DNA of 64,000 nt. It comes from Bacteroidales bacterium. Its GTDB lineage: Bacteria; Bacteroidota; Bacteroidia; Bacteroidales; UBA932. Positions 52,964-62,624 of this stretch are shown one piece after another. How positions within the stretch are numbered: the stretch's first letter is position 1; each line of letters starts with the position of its first letter. The notes under the pieces were generated by a model that saw only the letters and a list, made by a program, of their open reading frames with translations, did no database searches and was not told the DNA's origin. Location: assembly GCA_017454335.1 (NCBI GenBank), contig JAFTDE010000029.1, positions 1 through 64,000 of the forward strand. Reading direction: 5' to 3'. The position numbers and the translations under genes were made by a program.

Positions 52964-52971
52964 CAAATTTA
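52964..52971 (-). promoter_or_regulatory. Promoter -7 box of coaX
   Basis: TAAATTTG on the minus strand, in the 36-base gap between mfd and coaX. It makes coaX independent of mfd transcription. Confidence 0.6.
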
Positions 52972-52977
52972 TGAATT

Positions 52978-55900
52978 TTATCTCAATTTCTTCAAAAGCG
53001 CGAGGGCTTTTTCGACGGAATCGATGCCGCGGGCCACGATTTTGAGCTTTTCCTCGCTCTGTTTCAAGGTCAGTTCCCCGGCGTTCCGGGTTATCTTTTC
53101 CAGCACGTCCCCGAACAGTTTGGACTTGAAATACGGGGACATCGGATTGCCGATGAAGAAGGCGATGAACAGCCCGTTCTTGATGATGATCTTCTCGAAT
53201 CCGAGCGCCGCGCCCAGGTTGCGGATCTTGACCACGTTGAACAGGTTGTCCACCTCGGCGGGCGGGGTGCCGAAACGGTCGCTCAGCTGGCTGTAGTAGC
53301 GGTCGATTTCCTTTTCGCTGGTACTGGCGTCCAGCTGTTTGTAGATCCGGATCTTCTCGGCCGTGATGTCGATGTACTCGTCCGGAATCATGGCGGGCTG
53401 GTCCGTTTCGATGGTGCAGTCCTCCGTGTAGCGGTCCGTGCGGGCCCGCACGGTTACGCCGGTCTCGACCCCCAGTTCCTCCATCGCCTCGGAGAGGATT
53501 TTCTGGTAGGTCTCGAAGCCCATGTCCATGATGAATCCGCTCTGCTCGGCGCCCAGGAGGTTGCCCGCGCCGCGGATGTCCAGGTCCTGCATCGCGATGT
53601 TGAATCCGCTGCCCAGGTCCGAGAATTCCTCGATGGCCTTGAGCCGCCGGCGGGCGTCCTCGGTGATGGATACCAGCGGCGGGACGATCAGGTAGCAGAA
53701 GGCTTTCTTATTGGAGCGCCCGACGCGGCCGCGCAGCTGGTGCAGGTCGCTCAGGCCGATGTTCTGGGCCTGGTTGATGATGATGGTGTTGGCATTCGGG
53801 ATGTCCAGGCCGTTCTCGATGATGGTCGTGCACAGCAGCATGTCGTAGTCGCCGCGCATGAAATCCAGGATGCGGTTCTCCAGTTCCTTCGCCTCCATCT
53901 GGCCGTGCGCGATGCAGATGCGCATGTCCGGCACCAGGCCGTGCAGGATGTCGTGGATGCCCTGGAGTTCCTCGACCTTGTTGTGCAGGAAGAAGATCTG
54001 CCCGCCGCGGTTGAGTTCGTAGTTGATGATGCTGCGGATCTCGTTCTTGTCGAAAAGGATGACTTCGGTCTGGACCGGGATCCGGTTGGGCGGGGGCGTG
54101 TTGATGATGCTGAGGTCGCGGGCGCCCAGCAGCGAGAACTGCAGGGTGCGCGGGATCGGGGTGGCCGTCATCGTCAGCGTGTCCACGGAAGCGCGCAACT
54201 GACGCAGTTTCTCTTTCGCGGCGACGCCGAATTTCTGCTCTTCATCAACGATCAGCAGACCCAGGTCCTTGAATTCCATCGTGCCCCCCAGGATCTTGTG
54301 CGTGCCGATCAGGATATCGATCTGGCCGTCCTTGAGACGCTGGCGTATGTCCGAAACTTCCTTGGCCGTGCGCAGGCGGCTGACATATTCGATCGTGCAG
54401 GGAAGCCCTTCCAGGCGGGATTTGAAGGTATTGTAATGCTGCAGACCCAGGATGGTTGTCGGGACCAGCACGGCCACCTGCTTGCTGTCGCAGACAGCCT
54501 TGAAGGCCGCCCGGATGGCGATTTCGGTCTTGCCGAAGCCCACGTCGCCGCAGATCAGCCGGTCCATCGGGCAGTCGTCCTCCATGTCGTGCTTGACCGC
54601 GCGGGTCGCAGCCTCCTGATCGGGCGTGTCTTCGAACATGAAAGAGGATTCGAGTTCTTCCTGCAGGTAGGTGTCCGGTGAAAAGGCAAATCCCTTGGAG
54701 GCCTTGCGCTTGGCGTACAGCTGGATGAGTTCCTTGGCGATGTCCTTGACCTTGGACTTGGCGCCGGTCTTGAGGGTGATCCAGGTCTTCGATCCCAGTT
54801 TGTGGATCTTCGGGGCTTCGCCGTCGCGCGAACGGAAACGGGAAATCTTGTGCAGGGCGTGCACGGAAACGAACACCACGTCGCCGTCCTTGTAGGTCAG
54901 TTTCACCACTTCCTTCATACGGCCCTTGTCGTCACGCAGGCGGACCAGTCCCCCGAAGACGCCGACGCCGTGGTCGATGTGCACCACGTAGTCGCCGATG
55001 TTGAAGGAACTCAGGTCGTTGATGGTCAGCTGTTCGCTCTTTTCCACGCTGCGGCGCATGCTGACCCGGTGGAAACGGTCGAAGATCTCATGGTCGGTAT
55101 AGCAGCAGACCTTGTCGGCCAGGTCGATGAATCCGTTGTGGATGTTCTTGCCGGGGACGAATTCAGGCAGCAGTCCCCCCTCCTGCGAGAGGATGGAACG
55201 GACCCGTTCCAGTTGGGATTCCTTCTCGCCGTAGATCTGCACCCGGAATCCATTCTCGATCCGGGAGCGGATGTCCTCGGTCAGCAGTTCGAAATTCTTG
55301 TTGAAAACCGGCTGGGGCGCGATGTTGAATGCGATCGCCTGGTCGCGGTCCTCGGACAGCGGGGTATCGGTATATACCTGCCTGTAGGCGGCAAACTCCC
55401 CCATAAGCGGAGAATCCTTGTACATGTCCGAGGAGTCCAGCCAGACCACGGTGCCGGAAGGCAGGATGGAGGAGATGGGATCCGATGCGGCGTTCTGGTC
55501 CGAGATGATACCGGAAACGATTTCCACGCGCTCGAAGGATTCTTTCGAGAGTTGGGTGTTGCAGTCGAAACTGTGGATTTTCTCCACTTCGTTGCCCCAG
55601 AAGGATATGCGGTAGGGATAGTTGTCCGAATAGGAGAATACGTCCACGATGGATCCGCGGATGGCGAACTGGCCCGGGGCGGAGACGAAATCCACTTTTT
55701 CGAATCCTTCCCCGATCAGGCGGTGCATCAGGTCCTCGTGCCGGATTTCATCCCCCGTCTGGACGGAAAGGGTGCCCGCCTCGATGCGGCCGCGCTGGGG
55801 AATTCCTTCCTGGAGGGCCTCCGGATAGGAAACGATCACGCACAGCCCCTGCCTGTATCCGAGGATTTTCTCGATGGCCGCCGTGCGCTGGACGCTCAGC

Positions 55901-56163
55901 GAGGATTTGTAATTGCTGCGTTCGATGCTGGTTCCCACCCCCGGCAGGAAAAACACCCTGTCCCCTTCTATCAGGTTGTACAGGTCCGCGCTGCAGTATT
56001 CGGCCGCTTCCTGGGAAGGCAGCACGATCAGGTGCAGGCCGCTTTCGGCCACCTGGCTGAACACGAACCAGCGGGCGGACAGAAAAAGCCCGCGGCAAAA
56101 TACCTTCCGTGTGGAAAGTATCTTGTCACGAAGCAGCAGCGTTGATTTATGATCTATCAACAT
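52978..56163 (-). CDS. mfd: Transcription-repair coupling factor Mfd
   Basis: Mfd removes stalled RNA polymerase at DNA lesions and recruits UvrA. The 1061-residue protein has the UvrB-homology N-terminus, the RNA-polymerase-interacting domain IGDYVVHIDHGVGVFGGLVR, the RecG-like translocase with P-loop CGDVGFGKTEIAIR, DEEQ box VDEEQKFGV, motif VI QLRGRVGRSNKKAFCYL and the C-terminal TRCF domain. It is slightly shorter than the about 1120-1150 residues common for Mfd, the difference falling in the N-terminal module. It is divergent from ruvB across a 250-base gap with no clear -7 box for mfd itself. Confidence 0.96.
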   Translation of the reverse strand: MLIDHKSTLLLRDKILSTRKVFCRGLFLSARWFVFSQVAESGLHLIVLPSQEAAEYCSADLYNLIEGDRVFFLPGVGTSIERSNYKSSLSVQRTAAIEKILGYRQGLCVIVSYPEALQEGIPQRGRIEAGTLSVQTGDEIRHEDLMHRLIGEGFEKVDFVSAPGQFAIRGSIVDVFSYSDNYPYRISFWGNEVEKIHSFDCNTQLSKESFERVEIVSGIISDQNAASDPISSILPSGTVVWLDSSDMYKDSPLMGEFAAYRQVYTDTPLSEDRDQAIAFNIAPQPVFNKNFELLTEDIRSRIENGFRVQIYGEKESQLERVRSILSQEGGLLPEFVPGKNIHNGFIDLADKVCCYTDHEIFDRFHRVSMRRSVEKSEQLTINDLSSFNIGDYVVHIDHGVGVFGGLVRLRDDKGRMKEVVKLTYKDGDVVFVSVHALHKISRFRSRDGEAPKIHKLGSKTWITLKTGAKSKVKDIAKELIQLYAKRKASKGFAFSPDTYLQEELESSFMFEDTPDQEAATRAVKHDMEDDCPMDRLICGDVGFGKTEIAIRAAFKAVCDSKQVAVLVPTTILGLQHYNTFKSRLEGLPCTIEYVSRLRTAKEVSDIRQRLKDGQIDILIGTHKILGGTMEFKDLGLLIVDEEQKFGVAAKEKLRQLRASVDTLTMTATPIPRTLQFSLLGARDLSIINTPPPNRIPVQTEVILFDKNEIRSIINYELNRGGQIFFLHNKVEELQGIHDILHGLVPDMRICIAHGQMEAKELENRILDFMRGDYDMLLCTTIIENGLDIPNANTIIINQAQNIGLSDLHQLRGRVGRSNKKAFCYLIVPPLVSITEDARRRLKAIEEFSDLGSGFNIAMQDLDIRGAGNLLGAEQSGFIMDMGFETYQKILSEAMEELGVETGVTVRARTDRYTEDCTIETDQPAMIPDEYIDITAEKIRIYKQLDASTSEKEIDRYYSQLSDRFGTPPAEVDNLFNVVKIRNLGAALGFEKIIIKNGLFIAFFIGNPMSPYFKSKLFGDVLEKITRNAGELTLKQSEEKLKIVARGIDSVEKALALLKKLR

Positions 56164-56350
56164 TTCTTGTCAATTCCGGTTGAAATCCTGTTGAAAAGGA
56201 TGTTGATTTCAGTATCGCCGGTGTTTAAAAGTCCGGATCCTCACTTATCAACAATCCCGCATACAGGCAAGCAACCGGGTTTTCAACGATTAAGGCTTCT
56301 TTCAATTCTTTTATTTTCAATAGGTTCTGGAGTTGTTAACACTTTCAACA
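56154..56350. other. Cluster of DnaA-box-like 9-mers in the mfd-ruvB gap (candidate replication origin)
   Basis: Within 200 bases there are six sites close to TTWTCAACA: CTATCAACA 56154, TTTTCAACA (minus) 56189, AAATCAACA (minus) 56201, TTATCAACA 56245, TTTTCAACG 56280 and CTTTCAACA 56342, plus weaker TTTTCAATA at 56314 and ATTTCAACC (minus) at 56178. These differ from the DnaA consensus TTATCCACA by one consistent C-to-A change. An A/T-rich run (56351-56400) adjoins. Gene orientation (ribosomal operon and the 46.8-56.2 kb block leaving leftwards, ruvB, frdAB, ybeY and mnmG rightwards) fits an origin here. This is inference. Confidence 0.35.
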
Positions 56351-56386
56351 GCAAAACAAAAACACCATACTATAAAAATAAAAGAG

Positions 56387-56394
56387 TATATTTG
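56387..56394 (+). promoter_or_regulatory. Promoter -7 box of ruvB
   Basis: TATATTTG, 19 bases before the ruvB ATG. The upstream A-rich run may act as an UP-like element. Confidence 0.6.
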
Positions 56395-56413
56395 TAATTG
56401 AATATGTAAGGAT

Positions 56414-57437
56414 ATGTCCGAATTCGACCCACATACTACAATCGAGGACAAAGATAGGGATTTAGACGGAATTATCAGACCCCGTCTGCTGGATGATTTC
56501 ACCGGCCAGGAAGAAATCATCTCGAATCTGTCCATCTATATCCAGGCGGCGAAGTTGCGGGGCGAAGCGCTGGACCATACCCTCTTCCACGGGCCTCCCG
56601 GTCTGGGCAAGACCACCCTGGCGCACATCATCGCGAACGAACTGGGCGTCAACATCAAGGTGACATCGGGTCCCGTGCTGGACCGGCCCGGGGACCTGGC
56701 GGGGCTGCTGACCTCGCTGGAGACGGGCGACGTGCTGTTCATAGACGAAATCCACCGCCTCTCCCCCGAGGTGGAGGAATACCTGTACTCCGCGATGGAG
56801 GATTTCGTGATCGATATCATGATCGACAAGGGTCCCGGAGCCCGTTCCGTGCGGATTTCGCTGAATCCCTTCACCCTGGTGGGGGCGACGACGCGCAGCG
56901 GCCTGCTGACGGCGCCGCTTCGGGAGCGCTTCGGCATCAACTGCGCATTGGAGTACTACGACGCTGATCACATCCAGCGCATCGTCAAGCGCAGCGCCCG
57001 CATCCTGAAGGTGGATATCGATGACGAGGCAGCCCGGGAGATCGCCCTGCGCAGCCGCGGTACGCCGCGTATCAGCAACGCCCTGCTGAAGCGGGTGCGG
57101 GATTTCGCCCAGGTGATGGGCGACGGGCGGATCAGCCTGGACATCACGCGTTTCGCGCTGAACAAGTTGAAGATCGACACGCGGGGCCTGGATTCGACGG
57201 ACAACAAGATCCTGCGGACCATCATCACCACGTTCAAGGGCGGTCCGGTGGGGTCTAACACCATCGCGACGGCCATCAGCGAGGATACCGGCACCTACGA
57301 AGAGGTGTACGAGCCTTTCCTGATCAAGGAAGGGTTCATCGTGCGGACCCCGCGCGGCCGTGTGGTCACGGAATTGGCATACAAACACCTCGGCCTGGAG
57401 AAATTCATGCCTGAAGAAGACAATACACTTTTTAAAA

Positions 57438-57445
<8 letters not shown>
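56414..57445 (+). CDS. ruvB: Holliday junction branch migration helicase RuvB
   Basis: RuvB is the hexameric motor that drives Holliday-junction branch migration with RuvA. The 343-residue AAA+ protein has the N-terminal [16 protein letters not shown], Walker [14 protein letters not shown], Walker [19 protein letters not shown], the sensor region [20 protein letters not shown] and the winged-helix C-terminus [16 protein letters not shown]. Length and order are standard. ruvA and ruvC are not adjacent. Its stop overlaps the frdA start by 8 bases, so the respiratory genes downstream are probably co-transcribed. Confidence 0.98.
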
Positions 57446-59384
<1,939 letters not shown>

Positions 59385-59390
59385 TCGGAG

Positions 59391-60170
59391 ATGGAATTCA
59401 ATTTGAAGATATGGCGTCAGAAAAACGCCAAGGCAAAAGGCCATTTTGAAACCTACCATATTGCCGGAATCGAGGAGGATGCTTCTTTCCTGGAGATGCT
59501 GGACATCCTGAACGAACAGCTGATCCGCGAAGGAGCTGATCCGGTGGCCGTCGAGCGCGGTTGCCAGAGCAGCGGTCCCGTTTCCTTCGATCACGATTGC
59601 CGTGAGGGTATCTGCGGTGCTTGTTCGCTGTATATCGACGGCCGTGCGCACGGTCCGGACGATCATGTGACGACTTGCCAGCTGTTCATGCGTCATTTCA
59701 AGGATGGGGCGACCATTACGGTGGAGCCCTGGCGCAGTGCGGCTTTCCCGGTGATCAAGGACCTGGTCGTGGACCGCAGGGCCTTCGACAAGATTCTCCA
59801 GGCCGGCGGATTCATCTCCGTCCGTACCGGTTCCGCCCAGGATGCGAACAACATCCTGATCCCGCACGACAAGGCCGAGGAGAGCATGGATGCAGCCGCC
59901 TGTGTCGGTTGCGGTGCCTGCGTGGCCACCTGCAAGAACGGATCAGCCATGCTGTTTGTCGCGGCCCGTGTCAGTTCCCTGGCCCTGCTGCCGCAGGGAC
60001 GTCCCGAGGCCAAGCAGCGTGCCAAGGCGATGGTCGCCAAGATGGATGAACTGGGATTCGGCAACTGCACCAACACCCGCGCCTGCGAGTTGGAATGCCC
60101 CAAGGGCATCACCGTCGCACACATCGCGCGTTTGAACAGAGAATTCCTGAAGGCTAAATTCTCGGATTAA
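59391..60170 (+). CDS. frdB: Fumarate reductase/succinate dehydrogenase iron-sulfur subunit
   Basis: The electron-transfer subunit linking the flavoprotein to quinones via three Fe-S clusters. The 259-residue protein has the [2Fe-2S] cysteines in CREGICGAC (70, 75, 78) and Cys96, and two further Cys groups [12 protein letters not shown] and [14 protein letters not shown] for the [4Fe-4S] and [3Fe-4S] clusters. It starts 6 bases after frdA. No membrane-anchor gene follows: the next gene is the convergent hflX, 6 bases away. Confidence 0.95.
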   Translation: MEFNLKIWRQKNAKAKGHFETYHIAGIEEDASFLEMLDILNEQLIREGADPVAVERGCQSSGPVSFDHDCREGICGACSLYIDGRAHGPDDHVTTCQLFMRHFKDGATITVEPWRSAAFPVIKDLVVDRRAFDKILQAGGFISVRTGSAQDANNILIPHDKAEESMDAAACVGCGACVATCKNGSAMLFVAARVSSLALLPQGRPEAKQRAKAMVAKMDELGFGNCTNTRACELECPKGITVAHIARLNREFLKAKFSD

Positions 60171-60176
60171 ATACCT

Positions 60177-61361
60177 TTACCAGAGGAAGTTGTTGAAGGG
60201 GTAGCGGCCGGCGTGGATCTCGGCGACCATCTTGTAGATGTCGCTGCGGAGTTTGTCTATCCCCTCTTTGTTCTTGGCGGAGATGAAGATGCACGGCGCC
60301 TTGTAATCGTCGATCCAACGGTGGCGAATGTCATCCAGGGTGTCGTTTTTCCGGGTCGGCGGTTCCAGGGAGAATTCGTCGTAGGGTTCGCAGGTAAAAG
60401 CGTCTATTTTATTGAAAACCAGATAAGTGGGTTTCGTGCTGGCCCCGATGTCCTTCAGGGTCTTCGTGACCACTTCGACCTGCTCTTCAAATCCCGGATG
60501 CGATACGTCCACGACGTGGATCAGGATGTCGGCCTCGCGCACCTCGTCCAGCGTGTTCTTGAAAGCCTCGATGAGTTGGGTGGGCAGTTTGCGGATGAAT
60601 CCGACCGTATCACTCAGCAGGAAGGGTACATTCTCAATCACCACCTTGCGCACGGTCGTGTCGAGGGTGGCGAAGAGTTTGTTCTCCGCGAAGACGTCCG
60701 ATTTGGCCAGCAGATTCATCAGCGTGCTCTTCCCTACGTTCGTGTATCCGACCAGGGACAGGCGCACCAGCTGGCCGCGGTTGCTGCGCTGGGTGGCCAT
60801 CTGCCGGTCCACTTTCTTCAGCTGCTCCTTCAGGCGCGCGATGCGCTCCTTGACGATACGGCGGTCGATTTCAATCTGGGTCTCCCCCATGCCGCCGCGG
60901 GTGCCGATACCGCCCCGCTGCCGTTCCAGGTGGGTCCACATACCCGCCAGGCGCGGTAACATATAATTATATTTAGCCAGTTCGACCTGCATCTTCGCGT
61001 AGGAAGTCTTGGCCCGCTGGGCGAAGATTTCCAGGATCAGGCTGGTCCGGTCGATGACGGCCGCCGTCTTGATGACCCGCTCGATGTTGCGCTGCTGCAT
61101 CCCGGACAGTTCGTCGTCGAAGATGGCGTAATTGATGGCGTTGTCTTCGCAGTAGCGGGCGATTTCCTCGAGTTTGCCGCTGCGGATGTAAGTCGCCTTT
61201 TCCGGCCGGTCCAGTTTCTGGACGAATTTGCGGTCACCGGACACCCCTGCGGTTTCAGCCAGAAACTGCAGTTCATCCAGGTACTCGTTGATCTTCTGTT
61301 CGTCATCTCCCTGGCGGATGATGCCGACGAAGACTGCTTTTTCGGGGTTTTGATTCTCCAT
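60177..61361 (-). CDS. hflX: GTPase HflX
   Basis: HflX is a ribosome-binding GTPase that splits stalled or heat-damaged ribosomes. The product has 394 residues: an N-terminal nucleotide-binding domain (with FDDELSGMQQRNIERVI), the linker GGMGETQIEIDRRIVKERI, then the G domain with GYTNVGKSTLMNLL, DTVGFIRKLPTQLIEAF and NKID. The ATG at 61361 is chosen; the in-frame TTG at 61370 falls in the T-tract of the tonB terminator. It stands convergent to frdB and downstream of tonB, separated from tonB by that terminator. Confidence 0.94.
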   Translation of the reverse strand: MENQNPEKAVFVGIIRQGDDEQKINEYLDELQFLAETAGVSGDRKFVQKLDRPEKATYIRSGKLEEIARYCEDNAINYAIFDDELSGMQQRNIERVIKTAAVIDRTSLILEIFAQRAKTSYAKMQVELAKYNYMLPRLAGMWTHLERQRGGIGTRGGMGETQIEIDRRIVKERIARLKEQLKKVDRQMATQRSNRGQLVRLSLVGYTNVGKSTLMNLLAKSDVFAENKLFATLDTTVRKVVIENVPFLLSDTVGFIRKLPTQLIEAFKNTLDEVREADILIHVVDVSHPGFEEQVEVVTKTLKDIGASTKPTYLVFNKIDAFTCEPYDEFSLEPPTRKNDTLDDIRHRWIDDYKAPCIFISAKNKEGIDKLRSDIYKMVAEIHAGRYPFNNFLW

Positions 61362-61368
61362 ATCCGTC

Positions 61369-61398
61369 AAAAAAAGGCCATCCGTGCGGACAGCCTTT
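61369..61398 (-). terminator. Rho-independent terminator after tonB
   Basis: On the minus strand AAAGGC, GTCCG, a CA loop, CGGAT and GGCCTTT form a stem that runs into seven T (plus-strand 61369-61375). It lies 20 bases after the tonB stop and ends 8 bases before the hflX ATG. It is the one clear intrinsic terminator in the window. Confidence 0.85.
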
Positions 61399-61417
61399 CA
61401 TGTTCATGTCAGCGTGT

Positions 61418-62107
61418 TTATCGCAGCTGGAAGATCACCGGGAAGGTGTAGGTAACCTTGACGGCGCGGTCGCGCTGCTTACCCGGGGTCCACTTCGGCG
61501 AGCTGGAAACGACGCGGACAGCTTCTTTGTCGAGTGCCTCGTCAACACCGCGGAGGACCTTGACGTTCGAGACGCTGCCGTCTGCGTTCACGGTGAACTG
61601 CAGCATGACGCGGCCCTGGACACCGTTCTCCTTGGCGATGTCGGGATAAACCAGACGCTGGTTCACCCACTTCGAGAACTCGTTGGCATCACCGCCGTTG
61701 AACTTGGGCTTGTCCTCGACCAGCTGGAACGGGATGGCCTCTTCTTCGACCACCTCTTCCTCGACGGCCTCGACATAGTCCATGATCTCGACACCGAGGT
61801 TGCTGTCATCCTCGAGGTTCAGGAAATTGTCCTCCACCTTGATGTCATCGTCAACGATGTCGATCTGGTCGGAAAGAACCGGAATCTTGACCTGCTCGGG
61901 GGGCGGGGGAGGAGTCTCCTCGGTGATAGGAACCATCTCGTCCTCAATGATTTCCTCGTTCGTAGCTTCGAACACAGAAACCGCTTTCTCCTTGGTGCTG
62001 TACTCGAAGGCACCCAGGACAACCAGCAGCGCGACAACAAATCCGATCTCCGTGAAGAGAAGGCGCTTGTTGTTCAGATCTGCCTTTTTTGATTTCTTAA
62101 TTTCCAT
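61418..62107 (-). CDS. tonB: TonB energy transducer
   Basis: TonB passes proton-motive energy from ExbBD to outer-membrane receptors. The 229-residue protein has an N-terminal cytoplasmic stretch and a single membrane segment (LFTEIGFVVALLVVLGAF, about 17-34), a periplasmic linker and a C-terminal TonB domain (about 140-229) with YPDIAKENGVQGRVMLQF. The linker has only a short TPPPPP run and is otherwise strongly acidic (DIVDDDIKVEDN and VEAVEEEVVEEEA) rather than rich in Pro-Lys. No exbB or exbD is adjacent. A TACCTTTG box lies 32 bases before the ATG and a terminator follows, so it is monocistronic. Confidence 0.93.
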   Translation of the reverse strand: MEIKKSKKADLNNKRLLFTEIGFVVALLVVLGAFEYSTKEKAVSVFEATNEEIIEDEMVPITEETPPPPPEQVKIPVLSDQIDIVDDDIKVEDNFLNLEDDSNLGVEIMDYVEAVEEEVVEEEAIPFQLVEDKPKFNGGDANEFSKWVNQRLVYPDIAKENGVQGRVMLQFTVNADGSVSNVKVLRGVDEALDKEAVRVVSSSPKWTPGKQRDRAVKVTYTFPVIFQLR

Positions 62108-62139
62108 ATTGTGGCTATTTAATTATTCTTTCCAAGTCT

Positions 62140-62147
62140 CAAAGGTA
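62140..62147 (-). promoter_or_regulatory. Promoter -7 box of tonB
   Basis: TACCTTTG on the minus strand, 32 bases before the tonB ATG in an A/T-rich divergent gap. Confidence 0.55.
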
Positions 62148-62178
62148 TAAATAAATAATTCAAAATCCAATTTTTTTG

Positions 62179-62186
62179 TAGATTTG
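62179..62186 (+). promoter_or_regulatory. Promoter -7 box of ybeY
   Basis: TAGATTTG, 15 bases before the ATG at 62202; the in-frame TTG at 62184 lies inside it and is not a start. Confidence 0.6.
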
Positions 62187-62201
62187 CCGAAAAATACTGA
62201 A

Positions 62202-62624
62202 ATGGTCAGATACTTTACGGAAGATATTTCATTCAACTTCAAAGGTCGTGCCTTGAACAACCGCTGGTTGAAGACGGTTGCGGAGAGCGAGATCCGCCGC
62301 CTCGGAGACATCAATGTCATCTTCTGCTCGGATCATTATATCCTGGATGTCAATATGAAGTATCTGCAGCATGACTATTTCACCGACATCATCACGTTCG
62401 ACTACTGCGAGGGAGACCGTTTGTCCGGCGATCTGTTCATCAGCATCGATTCGGTCCGGGAGAACGCCATCGAGTACGGAACGGAATTCGAGGAGGAACT
62501 TCACCGGGTCATCGTCCACGGCGTGCTGCACCTGATCGGATATGACGATCACTCCAAGGAGGAGATCGCCCAGATGCGGGCGAAAGAAGACTACTACCTT
62601 TCGCTGAGAAAATCCCTGGTCTGA
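62202..62624 (+). CDS. ybeY: Endoribonuclease YbeY (16S rRNA maturation factor)
   Basis: YbeY is a zinc-dependent single-strand endoribonuclease needed for 16S rRNA 3'-end maturation and ribosome quality control. The 140-residue protein has the zinc motif HGVLHLIGYDDH, with three His, and YFTDIITFDY upstream, both standard. It is slightly short for the family. The ATG at 62202 follows the promoter box. Its stop overlaps the mnmG start by one base (TGATG), so the two are translationally coupled. Confidence 0.95.
   Translation: MVRYFTEDISFNFKGRALNNRWLKTVAESEIRRLGDINVIFCSDHYILDVNMKYLQHDYFTDIITFDYCEGDRLSGDLFISIDSVRENAIEYGTEFEEELHRVIVHGVLHLIGYDDHSKEEIAQMRAKEDYYLSLRKSLV

Noticed and set aside
56164..56413. 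Canonical DnaA boxes TTATCCACA
   Set aside because: None is present; only the C-to-A variants are. The origin call is therefore kept at low confidence.
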